Shown in pieces: positions 52,393 through 60,415 of a stretch of DNA of 64,000 bases (positions within the stretch are counted from its first letter, which is position 1; each line of letters starts with the position of its first letter). Position numbers and translations under genes: made by a program. The DNA comes from Denitratimonas tolerans (GTDB lineage Bacteria; Pseudomonadota; Gammaproteobacteria; Xanthomonadales; Xanthomonadaceae): the NCBI RefSeq assembly GCF_037203605.1, contig NZ_JBBDHC010000003.1, positions 124,001 through 188,000 of the forward strand, given 5' to 3'. The notes beneath the pieces were generated by a model. The model was not told where the DNA came from. It saw nothing but the letters and a program-made list of their open reading frames with translations, and ran no database searches.

Positions 52393-53646
52393 TCATCGGT
52401 CTATCTCCCCGAACACCACGTCGTAGGTGCCGATCATGGCGACGACGTCGGAAAGCATGTGGCCGCGGACGACTTCGTCCATGGAGGACAGGTGGGCGAA
52501 GCCGGGGGCGCGCAGCTTGACGCGGAACGGCTTGTTGGCACCGTCGGAGATCAGGTAGCAGCCGAACTCGCCCTTGGGCGCTTCGACCGCGGCGTAGGTC
52601 TCGCCTTCGGGCACGACGTAGCCTTCGGTGAAGAGCTTGAAGTGGTGGATGAGCGCTTCCATGTCGCGCTTCATTTCCTCGCGCTGCGGCGGGGCGACCT
52701 TGAAGTCGCGCACGATCACCGGGCCTTCCAGCGTGCGCAGCTTCGCCACGCACTGCTTGATGATCCGTGCCGATTCACGCATCTCGGCGACGCGCACCAC
52801 GTAACGGTCGTAGCAGTCGCCATTCACGCCCACCGGGATGTCGAAGTCGACTTCGGCATACTTGGCATAGGGCTGCTTCTTGCGCAGGTCCCAGGCCACG
52901 CCCGAGGCGCGCAGCATCGGGCCGGTCATGCCCCAGGCCAAGGCCTTCTCCGGCGGCACCACGCCGATGCCGACAGTGCGCTGCTTCCAGATGCGGTTGT
53001 CGGTGAGGAGCGTCTCGTATTCGTCGACCCGGTGCGGGAAGTCGTCGGCGAAGGCGTCGAGGAAATCCAGCATCGAGCCCTCGCGCCACGCATTCAGACG
53101 CTTGAGGTCGGCCCCCTTGTGCCAGGGCGTTTCCCGGTATTTGGGCATCTGATCCGGCAGGTCGCGGTAGACGCCGCCGGGGCGGTAGTAGGCCGCATGC
53201 ATGCGCGCGCCGGAAACGGCCTCGTAGACGTCCATCAGCTCTTCGCGCTCGCGGAACGCATAGAGCATCACCGCCATTGCGCCAAGATCCAGGCCGTTGG
53301 ATCCGATCCACATCAGATGATTGAGGATGCGCGTGATCTCGTCGAACATCGTGCGGATCCACTGCCCGCGCTCCGGCACCTCGATGCCCAGCAGGTTCTC
53401 GATGGCGCGCACGTAGGCGTGCTCGTTGCACATCATCGAGACGTAGTCGAGGCGGTCCATGTAGCCGATCGAGTGGTTGAACGGCTTGGATTCGGCCAGC
53501 TTCTCGGTACCGCGGTGCAGGAGGCCGACGTGCGGATCGGCGCGCCGCACCGTTTCGCCATCCATCTCCAGCACCAGGCGCAACACGCCGTGCGCGGCCG
53601 GATGCTGCGGGCCGAAGTTCAGGGAATAGCTGCGGATATCCTGCAT
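52393..53646 (-). CDS. nuoD: NADH-quinone oxidoreductase subunit D
   Basis: A 417-residue 49-kDa-type quinone-site subunit. NFGPQHPAAHGVLRLV is the N-terminal quinone-pocket signature, with DPHVGLLHRGTEKLAE following. It ends with the conserved VFGEIDR. It is 3 nt after nuoC, and nuoC and nuoD are not fused here. Confidence 0.98.
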   Translation of the reverse strand: MQDIRSYSLNFGPQHPAAHGVLRLVLEMDGETVRRADPHVGLLHRGTEKLAESKPFNHSIGYMDRLDYVSMMCNEHAYVRAIENLLGIEVPERGQWIRTMFDEITRILNHLMWIGSNGLDLGAMAVMLYAFREREELMDVYEAVSGARMHAAYYRPGGVYRDLPDQMPKYRETPWHKGADLKRLNAWREGSMLDFLDAFADDFPHRVDEYETLLTDNRIWKQRTVGIGVVPPEKALAWGMTGPMLRASGVAWDLRKKQPYAKYAEVDFDIPVGVNGDCYDRYVVRVAEMRESARIIKQCVAKLRTLEGPVIVRDFKVAPPQREEMKRDMEALIHHFKLFTEGYVVPEGETYAAVEAPKGEFGCYLISDGANKPFRVKLRAPGFAHLSSMDEVVRGHMLSDVVAMIGTYDVVFGEIDR

Positions 53647-53649
53647 GGC

Positions 53650-54393
53650 TTACTTTCCTGCCGCCTGACCAGCGGCTTCGGAGCGGGCCTGCTCGCGGCG
53701 CGAATCGTGTCGCACCACGCGCGGCACGGTGACGCGCGGTTCGATCGTCACGGGCTGATAGATGACCCGCCCCTGTTCGGCGTCGTAGCGCACCTCTACG
53801 TTGCCGATCAGCGGGAAGTCCTTGCGGAACGGATGGCCGACGAACCCGTAGTCGGTCAGGATGCGCCGCAGGTCCGGATGGCCCTCGTAGACGATGCCGA
53901 AGAGGTCGAAAGCCTCGCGCTCGAACCAGTTCGCCACCGGCCACAGGTTGATCACCGAAGGCACCACCGGCAGGCCGTCGTCCGGTGCGAAACAGCGCAC
54001 GCGCAGGCGGCGGTTGTGGTGCACCGACTGCAGGTGGAGCACCGAGGCGAAGCGGCGTGCGACAAGGCCGGGCTGCGGGCGATCCGCCCAGTCGAAACGG
54101 CCGGCGCCCTCGCCTTCGACGCCGCGCGAGAATCCTTCGCCGCTGGCGTCCTCGGTGTCCCACTCGACCTGGCCATAGCTCAGGTAGTCGACGCCGCAGA
54201 CATCGATGAGCTGCTCGAATCGGAACGCGGCCTCATCGCGCAGCGCGCGCGCCACCTCAAGCATGTGCTCTGGCGCGACCACCAGGGTGATTTCCGCGGT
54301 CGCGACCTCGTAGTCATGCACGATGCACTCGGCGATCCTGTCGCCGAAGCGGTCGCGCAGCTGTTGGGCTAGGGTGTTTTCTGGCTCGGCCAT
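53650..54393 (-). CDS. nuoC: NADH-quinone oxidoreductase subunit C
   Basis: A 247-residue 30-kDa-type subunit. WFEREAFDLFGIVYEGHPDLRRILTDYGF and GHPFRKDFPLIG are the family signature. A 30-residue charged insertion around residues 80-105 (before ARRFASVLHL) and a C-terminal tail make it longer than minimal NuoC. ATG 54393. Confidence 0.97.
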   Translation of the reverse strand: MAEPENTLAQQLRDRFGDRIAECIVHDYEVATAEITLVVAPEHMLEVARALRDEAAFRFEQLIDVCGVDYLSYGQVEWDTEDASGEGFSRGVEGEGAGRFDWADRPQPGLVARRFASVLHLQSVHHNRRLRVRCFAPDDGLPVVPSVINLWPVANWFEREAFDLFGIVYEGHPDLRRILTDYGFVGHPFRKDFPLIGNVEVRYDAEQGRVIYQPVTIEPRVTVPRVVRHDSRREQARSEAAGQAAGK

Positions 54394-54430
54394 GGACCGC
54401 GTGCCTTCCTTGCAGGGATGTCGGTTGCGC

Positions 54431-54973
54431 TCAGCGCGCGATGGTGTTGGTGCGGCGGATCTTCTTCTGCAGCTGCAGGATGCCGTGGGTGAGCGCCTCG
54501 GCCGTGGGCGGGCAGCCCGGCACGTAGACATCCACCGGCACCACCCGGTCGCAGCCGCGAACCACCGCATAGGAGTAGTGGTAATAGCCGCCGCCGTTGG
54601 CGCACGAACCCATCGAGATCACCCACTTGGGCTCGGTCATCTGGTCGTAGACCTTGCGCAGCGCCGGGGCCATCTTGTTGACCAGGGTACCGGCCACGAT
54701 CATCACGTCGGACTGGCGCGGGCTGGGGCGGTAGATCACGCCCATGCGGTCCACGTCGATGCGCGAAGTGCTGGCGTGCATCATTTCCACCGCGCAGCAG
54801 GCGAGGCCGAAGGTCACCGGCCACATCGAGCCGGTGCGCGCCCAGTTGATCAGGGCGTCGACCGACGTCGTGGCAAAGCCGCGCTCGATGAGCGGATTCT
54901 CGCCGTCCGGGCGCAGGATGTCGTCGACGCGACCCAGCGGCTCGGGATTGTTGAAGAATTGCGCGATGCTCAT
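54431..54973 (-). CDS. nuoB: NADH-quinone oxidoreductase subunit B
   Basis: A 180-residue subunit carrying the terminal N2 [4Fe-4S] cluster. GLACCAVEMMH supplies the tandem cysteines, followed by SCANGGGYYHYSYAVVRGCD and VPGCPPTAEAL. The gene lies 4 nt after nuoA. Confidence 0.98.
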   Translation of the reverse strand: MSIAQFFNNPEPLGRVDDILRPDGENPLIERGFATTSVDALINWARTGSMWPVTFGLACCAVEMMHASTSRIDVDRMGVIYRPSPRQSDVMIVAGTLVNKMAPALRKVYDQMTEPKWVISMGSCANGGGYYHYSYAVVRGCDRVVPVDVYVPGCPPTAEALTHGILQLQKKIRRTNTIAR

Positions 54974-54977
54974 GGCT

Positions 54978-55334
54978 TCACTCCCACTCCAGCGCGCCTT
55001 TCTTCCACTCGTAGATGAATCCCACGACGAGGATGGCGAGGAAAACGGTCATCGCGATGATGGCGGGCGTCCCGATACTCTTGAACACCACCGCCCAGGG
55101 AAAAAGGAAAGCGATTTCCAGATCGAAGACGATGAACAGGATCGCGATCAGGTAATAGCGCACGTCGAAGCGCCCGCGGGCATCCTCGAAGGCTTCGAAT
55201 CCGCACTCGTAGGGCGAGAGCTTCTCCGCACCGGGGCGCTTGGGCCCGAGCAGGTTTCCCATGACCAGGAGGGTGATGCCGATGCCCGTGGCCACGATCA
55301 GGAACAGCAGGATTGGTAGATACTCGCCCAGCAC
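54978..55334 (-). CDS. nuoA: NADH-quinone oxidoreductase subunit A
   Basis: A 118-residue three-helix membrane subunit. PYECGFEAFEDARGRFDVRYY is the family signature with the conserved acidic residues. I start at GTG 55334 (GAGG 6 nt upstream), which gives the usual length; an upstream in-frame ATG at 55367 has a poorer ribosome-binding site. First gene of the nuo operon. Confidence 0.95.
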   Translation of the reverse strand: MLGEYLPILLFLIVATGIGITLLVMGNLLGPKRPGAEKLSPYECGFEAFEDARGRFDVRYYLIAILFIVFDLEIAFLFPWAVVFKSIGTPAIIAMTVFLAILVVGFIYEWKKGALEWE

Positions 55335-55670
55335 GTCAGCCTCTACTCGATCAGCGTTGCGGGCCATCCCGCAACCGACACACCGCGCATGCGCGGCGGC
55401 GCTTCACGCGACGAACGGCGTACCAGCCCGAGGCGCGTCCGGTGGTCGGCGCGGCAATTCGTGCTGGCATCGCGCGGTGGAAAGCGCCTTGCGCCCCCCG
55501 CCTCGTCCGGCTCGCGGCCCGTCGGTGCCTGCTGCAATGCAGAAATGCGCCGTTCGAGCCGCAAGATTGTCGCATGCCCCGTCCGAGAGCGGCAACACGA
55601 GCCGAGTCGCGAAGGTGGAAAACGGCTCAGCCGAAGCGGCCCGCGCCGCCCGTTCGGACGCCAATGGGAA
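55335..55670. other. Leader/promoter region of the nuo operon
   Basis: A 336-bp gap between the M48 peptidase gene and nuoA. It contains the candidate nuo promoter at 55566-55595. The remaining leader of about 225 nt has no gene and no riboswitch that I recognise. Its ORFs are GC-rich shadows. Confidence 0.5.
55566..55595 (-). promoter_or_regulatory. Candidate sigma-70 promoter for nuoA-N
   Basis: On the minus strand, TTGCCG and GACAAT are separated by 18 bp. The -10 matches 4 of 6 consensus bases. Transcription would start about 230 nt upstream of nuoA. Confidence 0.35.
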
Positions 55671-56555
55671 TCACTTGCCGCAAAACGCCGCGCGGATTTC
55701 CAGCGCCTGCGGCATGAGGCGCTCCAGGTGCGCGATCCGGGTGCTGCCGCTGGGGTGGGTCGACATGAACTCGGGCGGTGCCTGCCCGGCGCTCGCCTGC
55801 CCCATCCGTTCCCACAGCCCGATCGCTTCGCGCGGGTCGTAGCACGCGGCCGCCGCGAGCATCAGCCCCACCTCATCGGCCTCGCTCTCGTGGTCGCGCG
55901 AGAACGGCAGCAGCACGCCGTACTGGGCACCTGCGCCCATCACCGCCATCACCGCCTTCTGCTGCTGGGTGTCCATGTCGCTGATCGCCACGCCGGCCGC
56001 CATCGAGCCCAGGTTCACCAGCTTGTTCTGCGCCATGCGCTCGGCGCTGTGGCGCAGCAGCGCATGGGCGATTTCGTGCCCCATGATCGCCGCCAGCGCG
56101 CTGTCATTGCCGGCAATGGGCAGGATGCCGGTATAGACCGCGATCTTGCCGCCGGGCAGGCAGAAGGCGTTGGCCTGCTCGGACTGGATCAGGCTCACCT
56201 GCCAGTCGTACGCATCCCACGCGATCGAGGGCTTGGCGTTGCGTGCGGCCGCCAGCGTGGCCTCGACCCTGGGGCCGACGGCCACGAGCCGCTCGGCGAT
56301 CTGCTTGACCTGCGCCGGTGCCTGGCCCTGGGTCAGCACGCGCGACTGCGAGAGGATCTCGCGGTAGGCCTGCAGCCCCAGCGCGGCCTCTTCCTGGACG
56401 CTGGAGTCGATGAGCTGGGCGCGTCCGGTGAACGCCGCCTCCTGCTGGTTGGAGAACCAGTACCAGGCCGCGTACAGGCCGAACAGGAGGATCACCCACC
56501 AGCGGACTCCGCCGCGCCGGCGCGGAGTGGAGGAACGGGAGTTGAGCGTGTTCAT
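55671..56555 (-). CDS. M48 family metallopeptidase
   Basis: A 294-residue membrane-anchored zinc peptidase. One N-terminal helix (WWVILLFGLYAAWYWF) is followed by the M48 catalytic domain: NAFCLPGGKIAVYTGIL, the zinc motif HEIAHALLRHSAER, and the third ligand in ESEADEVGLMLAAAACYDP. It resembles the LoiP/YggG and BepA families of periplasmic quality-control proteases, but without a lipobox or TPR repeats. ATG 56555 has GGAGAAGG upstream. It lies 71 nt after the SUMF1-domain gene. Confidence 0.92.
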   Translation of the reverse strand: MNTLNSRSSTPRRRGGVRWWVILLFGLYAAWYWFSNQQEAAFTGRAQLIDSSVQEEAALGLQAYREILSQSRVLTQGQAPAQVKQIAERLVAVGPRVEATLAAARNAKPSIAWDAYDWQVSLIQSEQANAFCLPGGKIAVYTGILPIAGNDSALAAIMGHEIAHALLRHSAERMAQNKLVNLGSMAAGVAISDMDTQQQKAVMAVMGAGAQYGVLLPFSRDHESEADEVGLMLAAAACYDPREAIGLWERMGQASAGQAPPEFMSTHPSGSTRIAHLERLMPQALEIRAAFCGK

Positions 56556-56626
56556 TGCCTTCTCCGGAAGTGGGAACGGCAGGGTGCCAGACGCCCCTTG
56601 CCCGAGCATCGTACGGCGGCGGAACC

Positions 56627-58504
56627 CTATTCGGAAGCGTCGAAAAGCTCGCGCGCCACGCGAAAACCGACGCGCGCGCTGGTGGTGGCCGTTGGTGCGC
56701 GCAACCGGAAGGCCGAACGCGCCTGGTCAGGCGCGCTGGCCCAGGACGCGCCGCGAATCACGCGCTCCCTGCAGCCGGGATTGACCCAGGCCGAGCCGTC
56801 GCGCGGGGCGCGGGCGTAGCTTTCGTGCCAGCAGTCGGCGACCCACTCGGACAGGTTGCCGTTCATGTCGCTCAGGCCAAAGGCGTTGACCGCAAAGCTC
56901 GCCACCGGTGCCGGCCCCCAGAATCCGTCGCCGTAGCCGGCGAACGCATTGCTCCAGCGCCGCCCCGAGCTGGACACATCGCGCGCACCGGTCAGATTTT
57001 CCACGCCCGGCGGCGGGCCGTCGTCGCCCCAGGGATAGCGCGAGGTGCTGCCGGCGCGCAGCGCGTATTCGACCTCCGCCTCGCTCGGCAGGCGATAGCC
57101 GTGGCCGGTCTGCGCCGCCAGCCATGCGGCATAGGCGGCCGCATCGCTCCAAGACACATGCATCACCGGCTGGTCGCCGGATGCCGGGTGACCGACGTAG
57201 TCATCGCGCCAGGTCACGCCGCGCTTTTCGATCAGTGCGCCGCTGCGCTCGTCATAAACGGTGGAGCGCTTCGCTTTCTCGGCCGAGCTGCGATACCCGG
57301 TCGCCTCGACGAAGGCACGGAACTGCGCCACCGTCGTTTCCGTCCGCGCCAGCGCGAAACCGCGGGCGAAGCCGACCTGATGGCGGGGGGCCTCGGCCGC
57401 GGGCCGGTCCGGTTCACCACGCGGGCTTCCCATCTGGAAGCCGCCTGCCGGAATCACGACCATGCCCGGACCCGATCCACCATCGGCCAACGGATCAACC
57501 AGCAGCCGCCCCGGCGCGTGCATCCCGTACAGCCGGACGCGCTCGATGCCGGCGCGCGCCCACGCCATGTCGCGCTCGTCCTGCGAAACCGACTCCAGGC
57601 CGGCGAGCAGGCCCGTGGCCGTCATCGCATCGCCGGCCGCCAGCGCCCCCGCAATCCGGGTGCGCCAGCGCGCGATCGCACGTTCGCGCATCTCGGTGAC
57701 GCGCGCGGCCGAATCCTGCACGGCCGCGGTGCCGGGAATCACCCGGGACGCCTCGACGAGGCGCTCTTCGGCCTCGGAAAACGCCTCGCGCTGCGCCGCC
57801 GCGACCGCCTCATCCAGCAGCTCGCCCTGCAGCGATTCCAGCGCGAGGCGCGTGCGCGGGTGGTCCGGATCGAGCCGCCTGGCTTCCTGAAGTTTCGCCA
57901 GGGCGCTGTCTTCCGGCGCAAGCCGGCGGCCCTGCGAGCGCAGCGCGTCCGCCTGCATCAGCAGGCTGTCGATGCGACGCGCCTGCGCCAGACGCGCCGC
58001 GAGTGCGACCACTTCGGGATCGGCCCCGTCCCAGAGCTGCAGCGCCGGCAGCACGGCTTGCGCCGGAGCAATGCTTCCGTGCGCGAACCCCAGGGTGGCC
58101 CATTCGATCGATTGCGCCCTGGCGCGATCAGCCAGTTCGGCCAGTTCGAGCGCATCATCGGATTCGCCGCCCCGCCCGCGCAGGTTCGCCAGCAAGCGCA
58201 AGGCGCGCGCCGCCTGCTGCGGCGAGCCGGAATCCAGCCAGCGATCGACGCGCCCGGCAACGGATTCGGTGGAGGCCAGATCGGCCTCGGCTTCCGGATC
58301 CCGCGCCTGCGGCGGATCGGGCGGCGTCACAGCAGCATCGGGCATGGCGGCGTCGGCAGTGGCCGGCTGCGGGGTGCCGACCGGCACCACAGCCTGCGGT
58401 GCGGCAGGCACCGCACCGTCCGGCGCAGTTGCGGGCTCGCCGCCGCCGCACGCCGCCAGCAGCGCAAGGCACACTCCTGTCGCCCATCGCGGTCTTGCCG
58501 CCAT
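56627..58504 (-). CDS. SUMF1-domain lipoprotein
   Basis: A 625-residue exported protein. The signal peptide ends LALLAAC with C19 as a likely lipobox. Residues 30-300 are Ala/Glu-rich and helical, with repeat-like units resembling TPR; residues about 370-620 form the SUMF1/formylglycine-generating-enzyme fold (GGFQMGSPRGEPDRP, LPSEAEVEYALRAG, NLSEWVADCW, RVIRGASW). The catalytic Cys pair of true FGE is replaced (SWASAPDQAR in place of the LC...YC motif), so it should not make formylglycine. Its role is unknown; a carbohydrate- or protein-binding scaffold is possible. Confidence 0.85.
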   Translation of the reverse strand: MAARPRWATGVCLALLAACGGGEPATAPDGAVPAAPQAVVPVGTPQPATADAAMPDAAVTPPDPPQARDPEAEADLASTESVAGRVDRWLDSGSPQQAARALRLLANLRGRGGESDDALELAELADRARAQSIEWATLGFAHGSIAPAQAVLPALQLWDGADPEVVALAARLAQARRIDSLLMQADALRSQGRRLAPEDSALAKLQEARRLDPDHPRTRLALESLQGELLDEAVAAAQREAFSEAEERLVEASRVIPGTAAVQDSAARVTEMRERAIARWRTRIAGALAAGDAMTATGLLAGLESVSQDERDMAWARAGIERVRLYGMHAPGRLLVDPLADGGSGPGMVVIPAGGFQMGSPRGEPDRPAAEAPRHQVGFARGFALARTETTVAQFRAFVEATGYRSSAEKAKRSTVYDERSGALIEKRGVTWRDDYVGHPASGDQPVMHVSWSDAAAYAAWLAAQTGHGYRLPSEAEVEYALRAGSTSRYPWGDDGPPPGVENLTGARDVSSSGRRWSNAFAGYGDGFWGPAPVASFAVNAFGLSDMNGNLSEWVADCWHESYARAPRDGSAWVNPGCRERVIRGASWASAPDQARSAFRLRAPTATTSARVGFRVARELFDASE

Positions 58505-58645
58505 CGAACCCCTCGCCTGTCGCCTGCACGGATGCCGAAACCCACGCGGAACCGGCTGCGTGACGGTAGTGGAGCGCGCGATTGCCGGCAAGTCGCCCCG
58601 CGCATCGGCTATCGTTCCGCCTTCCTCCGCGTCCGCAGCCTTTCC

Positions 58646-59725
58646 ATGAGCCATTGGGTTTCCGATTCAAGCCAGCTCGACGACCTCGCCCACGCCATCG
58701 ATGCCGCACCGGTGGCGCTGGACACCGAGTTCATCCGCGAGCGTACCTACTACCCGAAGCTCGCGCTGGTACAGATGCGCTCCGCGCGCGGCGAAGAAGC
58801 CCTCGTCGATCCGGTCGCGCTCAGCGAGGCCGGCGCGCTGCGCGCGGTGCTGGAAGGCCCGGTGCTCAAGCTCATGCACAGCCCGAGTGAGGATCTGCAG
58901 GCGCTGCTGCGCGGCTGGGGCGTCATCGCGACACCGCTGTTCGACACCCAGCTCGCCGCCGCCCTCACCGGCCTGGGCGCGGGCAAAAGCTATCAGGCGC
59001 TGGTCGAACAGCTGCTCGGCGTGCATCTGGAGAAGGGAGAAACCCGCTCCGACTGGCTGCAGCGGCCCCTGACGGCCTCGCAGCAGCACTATGCCGCCGA
59101 GGACGTGCGCCACCTTCACGCCCTGCACGAACGCCTGGACCACCGTCTGGCCGAACTTGGCCGCAGCGACTGGCTGCGGCAGGACTGCGACCGCATGGTG
59201 CAGACCGCGCGCGAGGACGGACGCGATCCGCAGCCGCACCTGTCCTCGCGCAGCGCCCAGCGCATGGACCGCGAAGCGCAGATGCGCCTGCGCCGCCTGC
59301 TGCTCTGGCGCGACCAGGTGGCGCGCAGCCGCGATCTTCCGCGCGGCTGGGTCGTGGACAACGAACTGGTGGTGCTGCTGGCCTCGCGCCCGCTTTCGCG
59401 CAGCCGGTTCGACACCCTGCTCGACCAGCATCCGCGCGCGCCGCGCCGCAGCCGCGATGCGCTGTGGGAAGCGCTGTCGCGCCCGCCATCCGAAGACGAA
59501 CACGACATCCCGCTCGCGGTCGCGCCGGATCCCGCGCTGCGCGCGCCGCTGAAGGCCATGCAGGCCGTCGTCGCCCACCACGCCGCCGATCTCGATATCC
59601 CCGAAGGCGTGCTGTGCGCCAAGCGCCATCTGGAATACCTGCTCGCCAACCGCACCTGGCCCGAGGCGCTGGACGGCTGGCGCGCAGACATCCTGAAGCA
59701 GGAACTCATGGCGCGCCTGCCCTGA
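58646..59725 (+). CDS. rnd: Ribonuclease D
   Basis: A 359-residue DEDDy exoribonuclease that trims tRNA 3' ends. Exo I has the DTEFIRERTYYPKLALVQ motif (catalytic D and E), Exo II LMHSPSEDLQAL, and Exo III HYAAEDVRHLHAL with its Tyr. HRDC domains follow, RRLLLWRDQVARSRDLPRGWVVDNEL being the first. The length matches the family. It diverges from the SUMF1-domain gene. It stands alone. Confidence 0.96.
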   Translation: MSHWVSDSSQLDDLAHAIDAAPVALDTEFIRERTYYPKLALVQMRSARGEEALVDPVALSEAGALRAVLEGPVLKLMHSPSEDLQALLRGWGVIATPLFDTQLAAALTGLGAGKSYQALVEQLLGVHLEKGETRSDWLQRPLTASQQHYAAEDVRHLHALHERLDHRLAELGRSDWLRQDCDRMVQTAREDGRDPQPHLSSRSAQRMDREAQMRLRRLLLWRDQVARSRDLPRGWVVDNELVVLLASRPLSRSRFDTLLDQHPRAPRRSRDALWEALSRPPSEDEHDIPLAVAPDPALRAPLKAMQAVVAHHAADLDIPEGVLCAKRHLEYLLANRTWPEALDGWRADILKQELMARLP

Positions 59726-59825
59726 CCGGGAGGGTGGACATTCTCGACGACGCCCTGCCCAACGAAGTCCGCAGCCATCCGCATGAACCCGCGCAAACAC
59801 GCGGGAACTGTCGCTATCGGACGGG

Positions 59826-59852
59826 AAAAAGCCCCAACTGAGAACAGTTGGG
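59826..59852 (-). terminator. Intrinsic terminator for the accessory island
   Basis: On the minus strand, CCCAACTG-TTCT-CAGTTGGG forms an 8-bp stem with a 4-nt loop, followed by GCTTTTT. It has the right polarity to end transcription of the AlbA_2 / small ORF / HsdM-fragment operon. It lies 140 nt after the HsdM-fragment stop codon; between them I see no gene. Confidence 0.75.
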
Positions 59853-59993
59853 ACTTCAGTATTTGGTGGCGGACGGTTGACCAAGTGCCGACTGGCCTCC
59901 CGAGCTTATGAGCGCTGCAGCGGGTTGCTGCGGGCACCAGATCAGCTTTCCGCAAGGCTGACCACAGCCGGCAAGATCAACTCGCCCTATGGG

Positions 59994-60248
59994 TCAGCCC
60001 AGCGACTTGCCGTCCTCGTCCTTCGCGAGGTTGTTCAGGATGGCATCGATATTGGGGATGCCCTTGCTGCTCAGCTCGGCATAGCGCCTGAGTACGGCTT
60101 CCTTGCTCGGCGCGAGAACGGCATCGAAGCGGCGCAGCACCGTGAGCGGCAGCATGACGCGCTCGTACTGCGGCGGGCGATACGGCCCGCGCAGCAGGTC
60201 GGCGACGGACCAGATGAAATTGGCGAGTTGTTGGAAGTTGGCGCTCAT
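59994..60248 (-). pseudogene. hsdM: Truncated type I restriction methyltransferase (HsdM N-terminal fragment)
   Basis: An 84-residue remnant of the HsdM N-terminal helical domain. NFIWSVADLLRGPYRPPQYERVMLPLTVLRRFDAVLAPSK is the family's usual opening, and NNLAKDEDGKSLG is where the fold normally continues into the SAM-binding methyltransferase domain. It stops instead with TGA, so the catalytic NPPF and FxGxG regions are absent. ATG 60248 overlaps the stop of the small ORF upstream (ATGA). No hsdS or hsdR is nearby. Confidence 0.85.
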
Positions 60249-60415
60249 GGGTGCGTCCTGAAAGTCGAGAGGTTCGCTTGCGCGGCTATCGCCCACGGCG
60301 CACCGTCGTTGGTCGATAGAACGCTTTGAATCCTGGGGGAGGCGTCGGCGTATTGCCCACCCTCTATCGCCCAGCTATCGCCGATACGGCGCAGGTTGTC
60401 CGATAGCCGGGTCAT
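60245..60415 (-). CDS. 56-residue protein of unknown function, overlapping at both ends
   Basis: A small ORF starting MTRLSDNLRRIGDSWAIE and ending AAQANLSTFRTHP. Its ATG overlaps the stop of the AlbA_2-type gene (ATGA at 60412-60415), and its TGA overlaps the ATG of the HsdM fragment (ATGA at 60245-60248). Such exact coupling at both ends is strong evidence that it is translated, or was in the ancestral operon. It has no membrane segment or recognisable domain, and the DNA contains several CTATCG / CGATAG repeats. It could be a remnant of a fused or longer gene. Confidence 0.55.
   Translation of the reverse strand: MTRLSDNLRRIGDSWAIEGGQYADASPRIQSVLSTNDGAPWAIAAQANLSTFRTHP

Noticed and set aside
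56627..58504. Formylglycine-generating enzyme for a sulfatase
   Set aside because: The two catalytic cysteines are absent and no sulfatase is nearby.
59853..59993. Open reading of about 44 codons after the HsdM-fragment stop, in the same frame
   Set aside because: The translated sequence does not continue the HsdM fold and ends before the terminator; more likely untranslated trailer.
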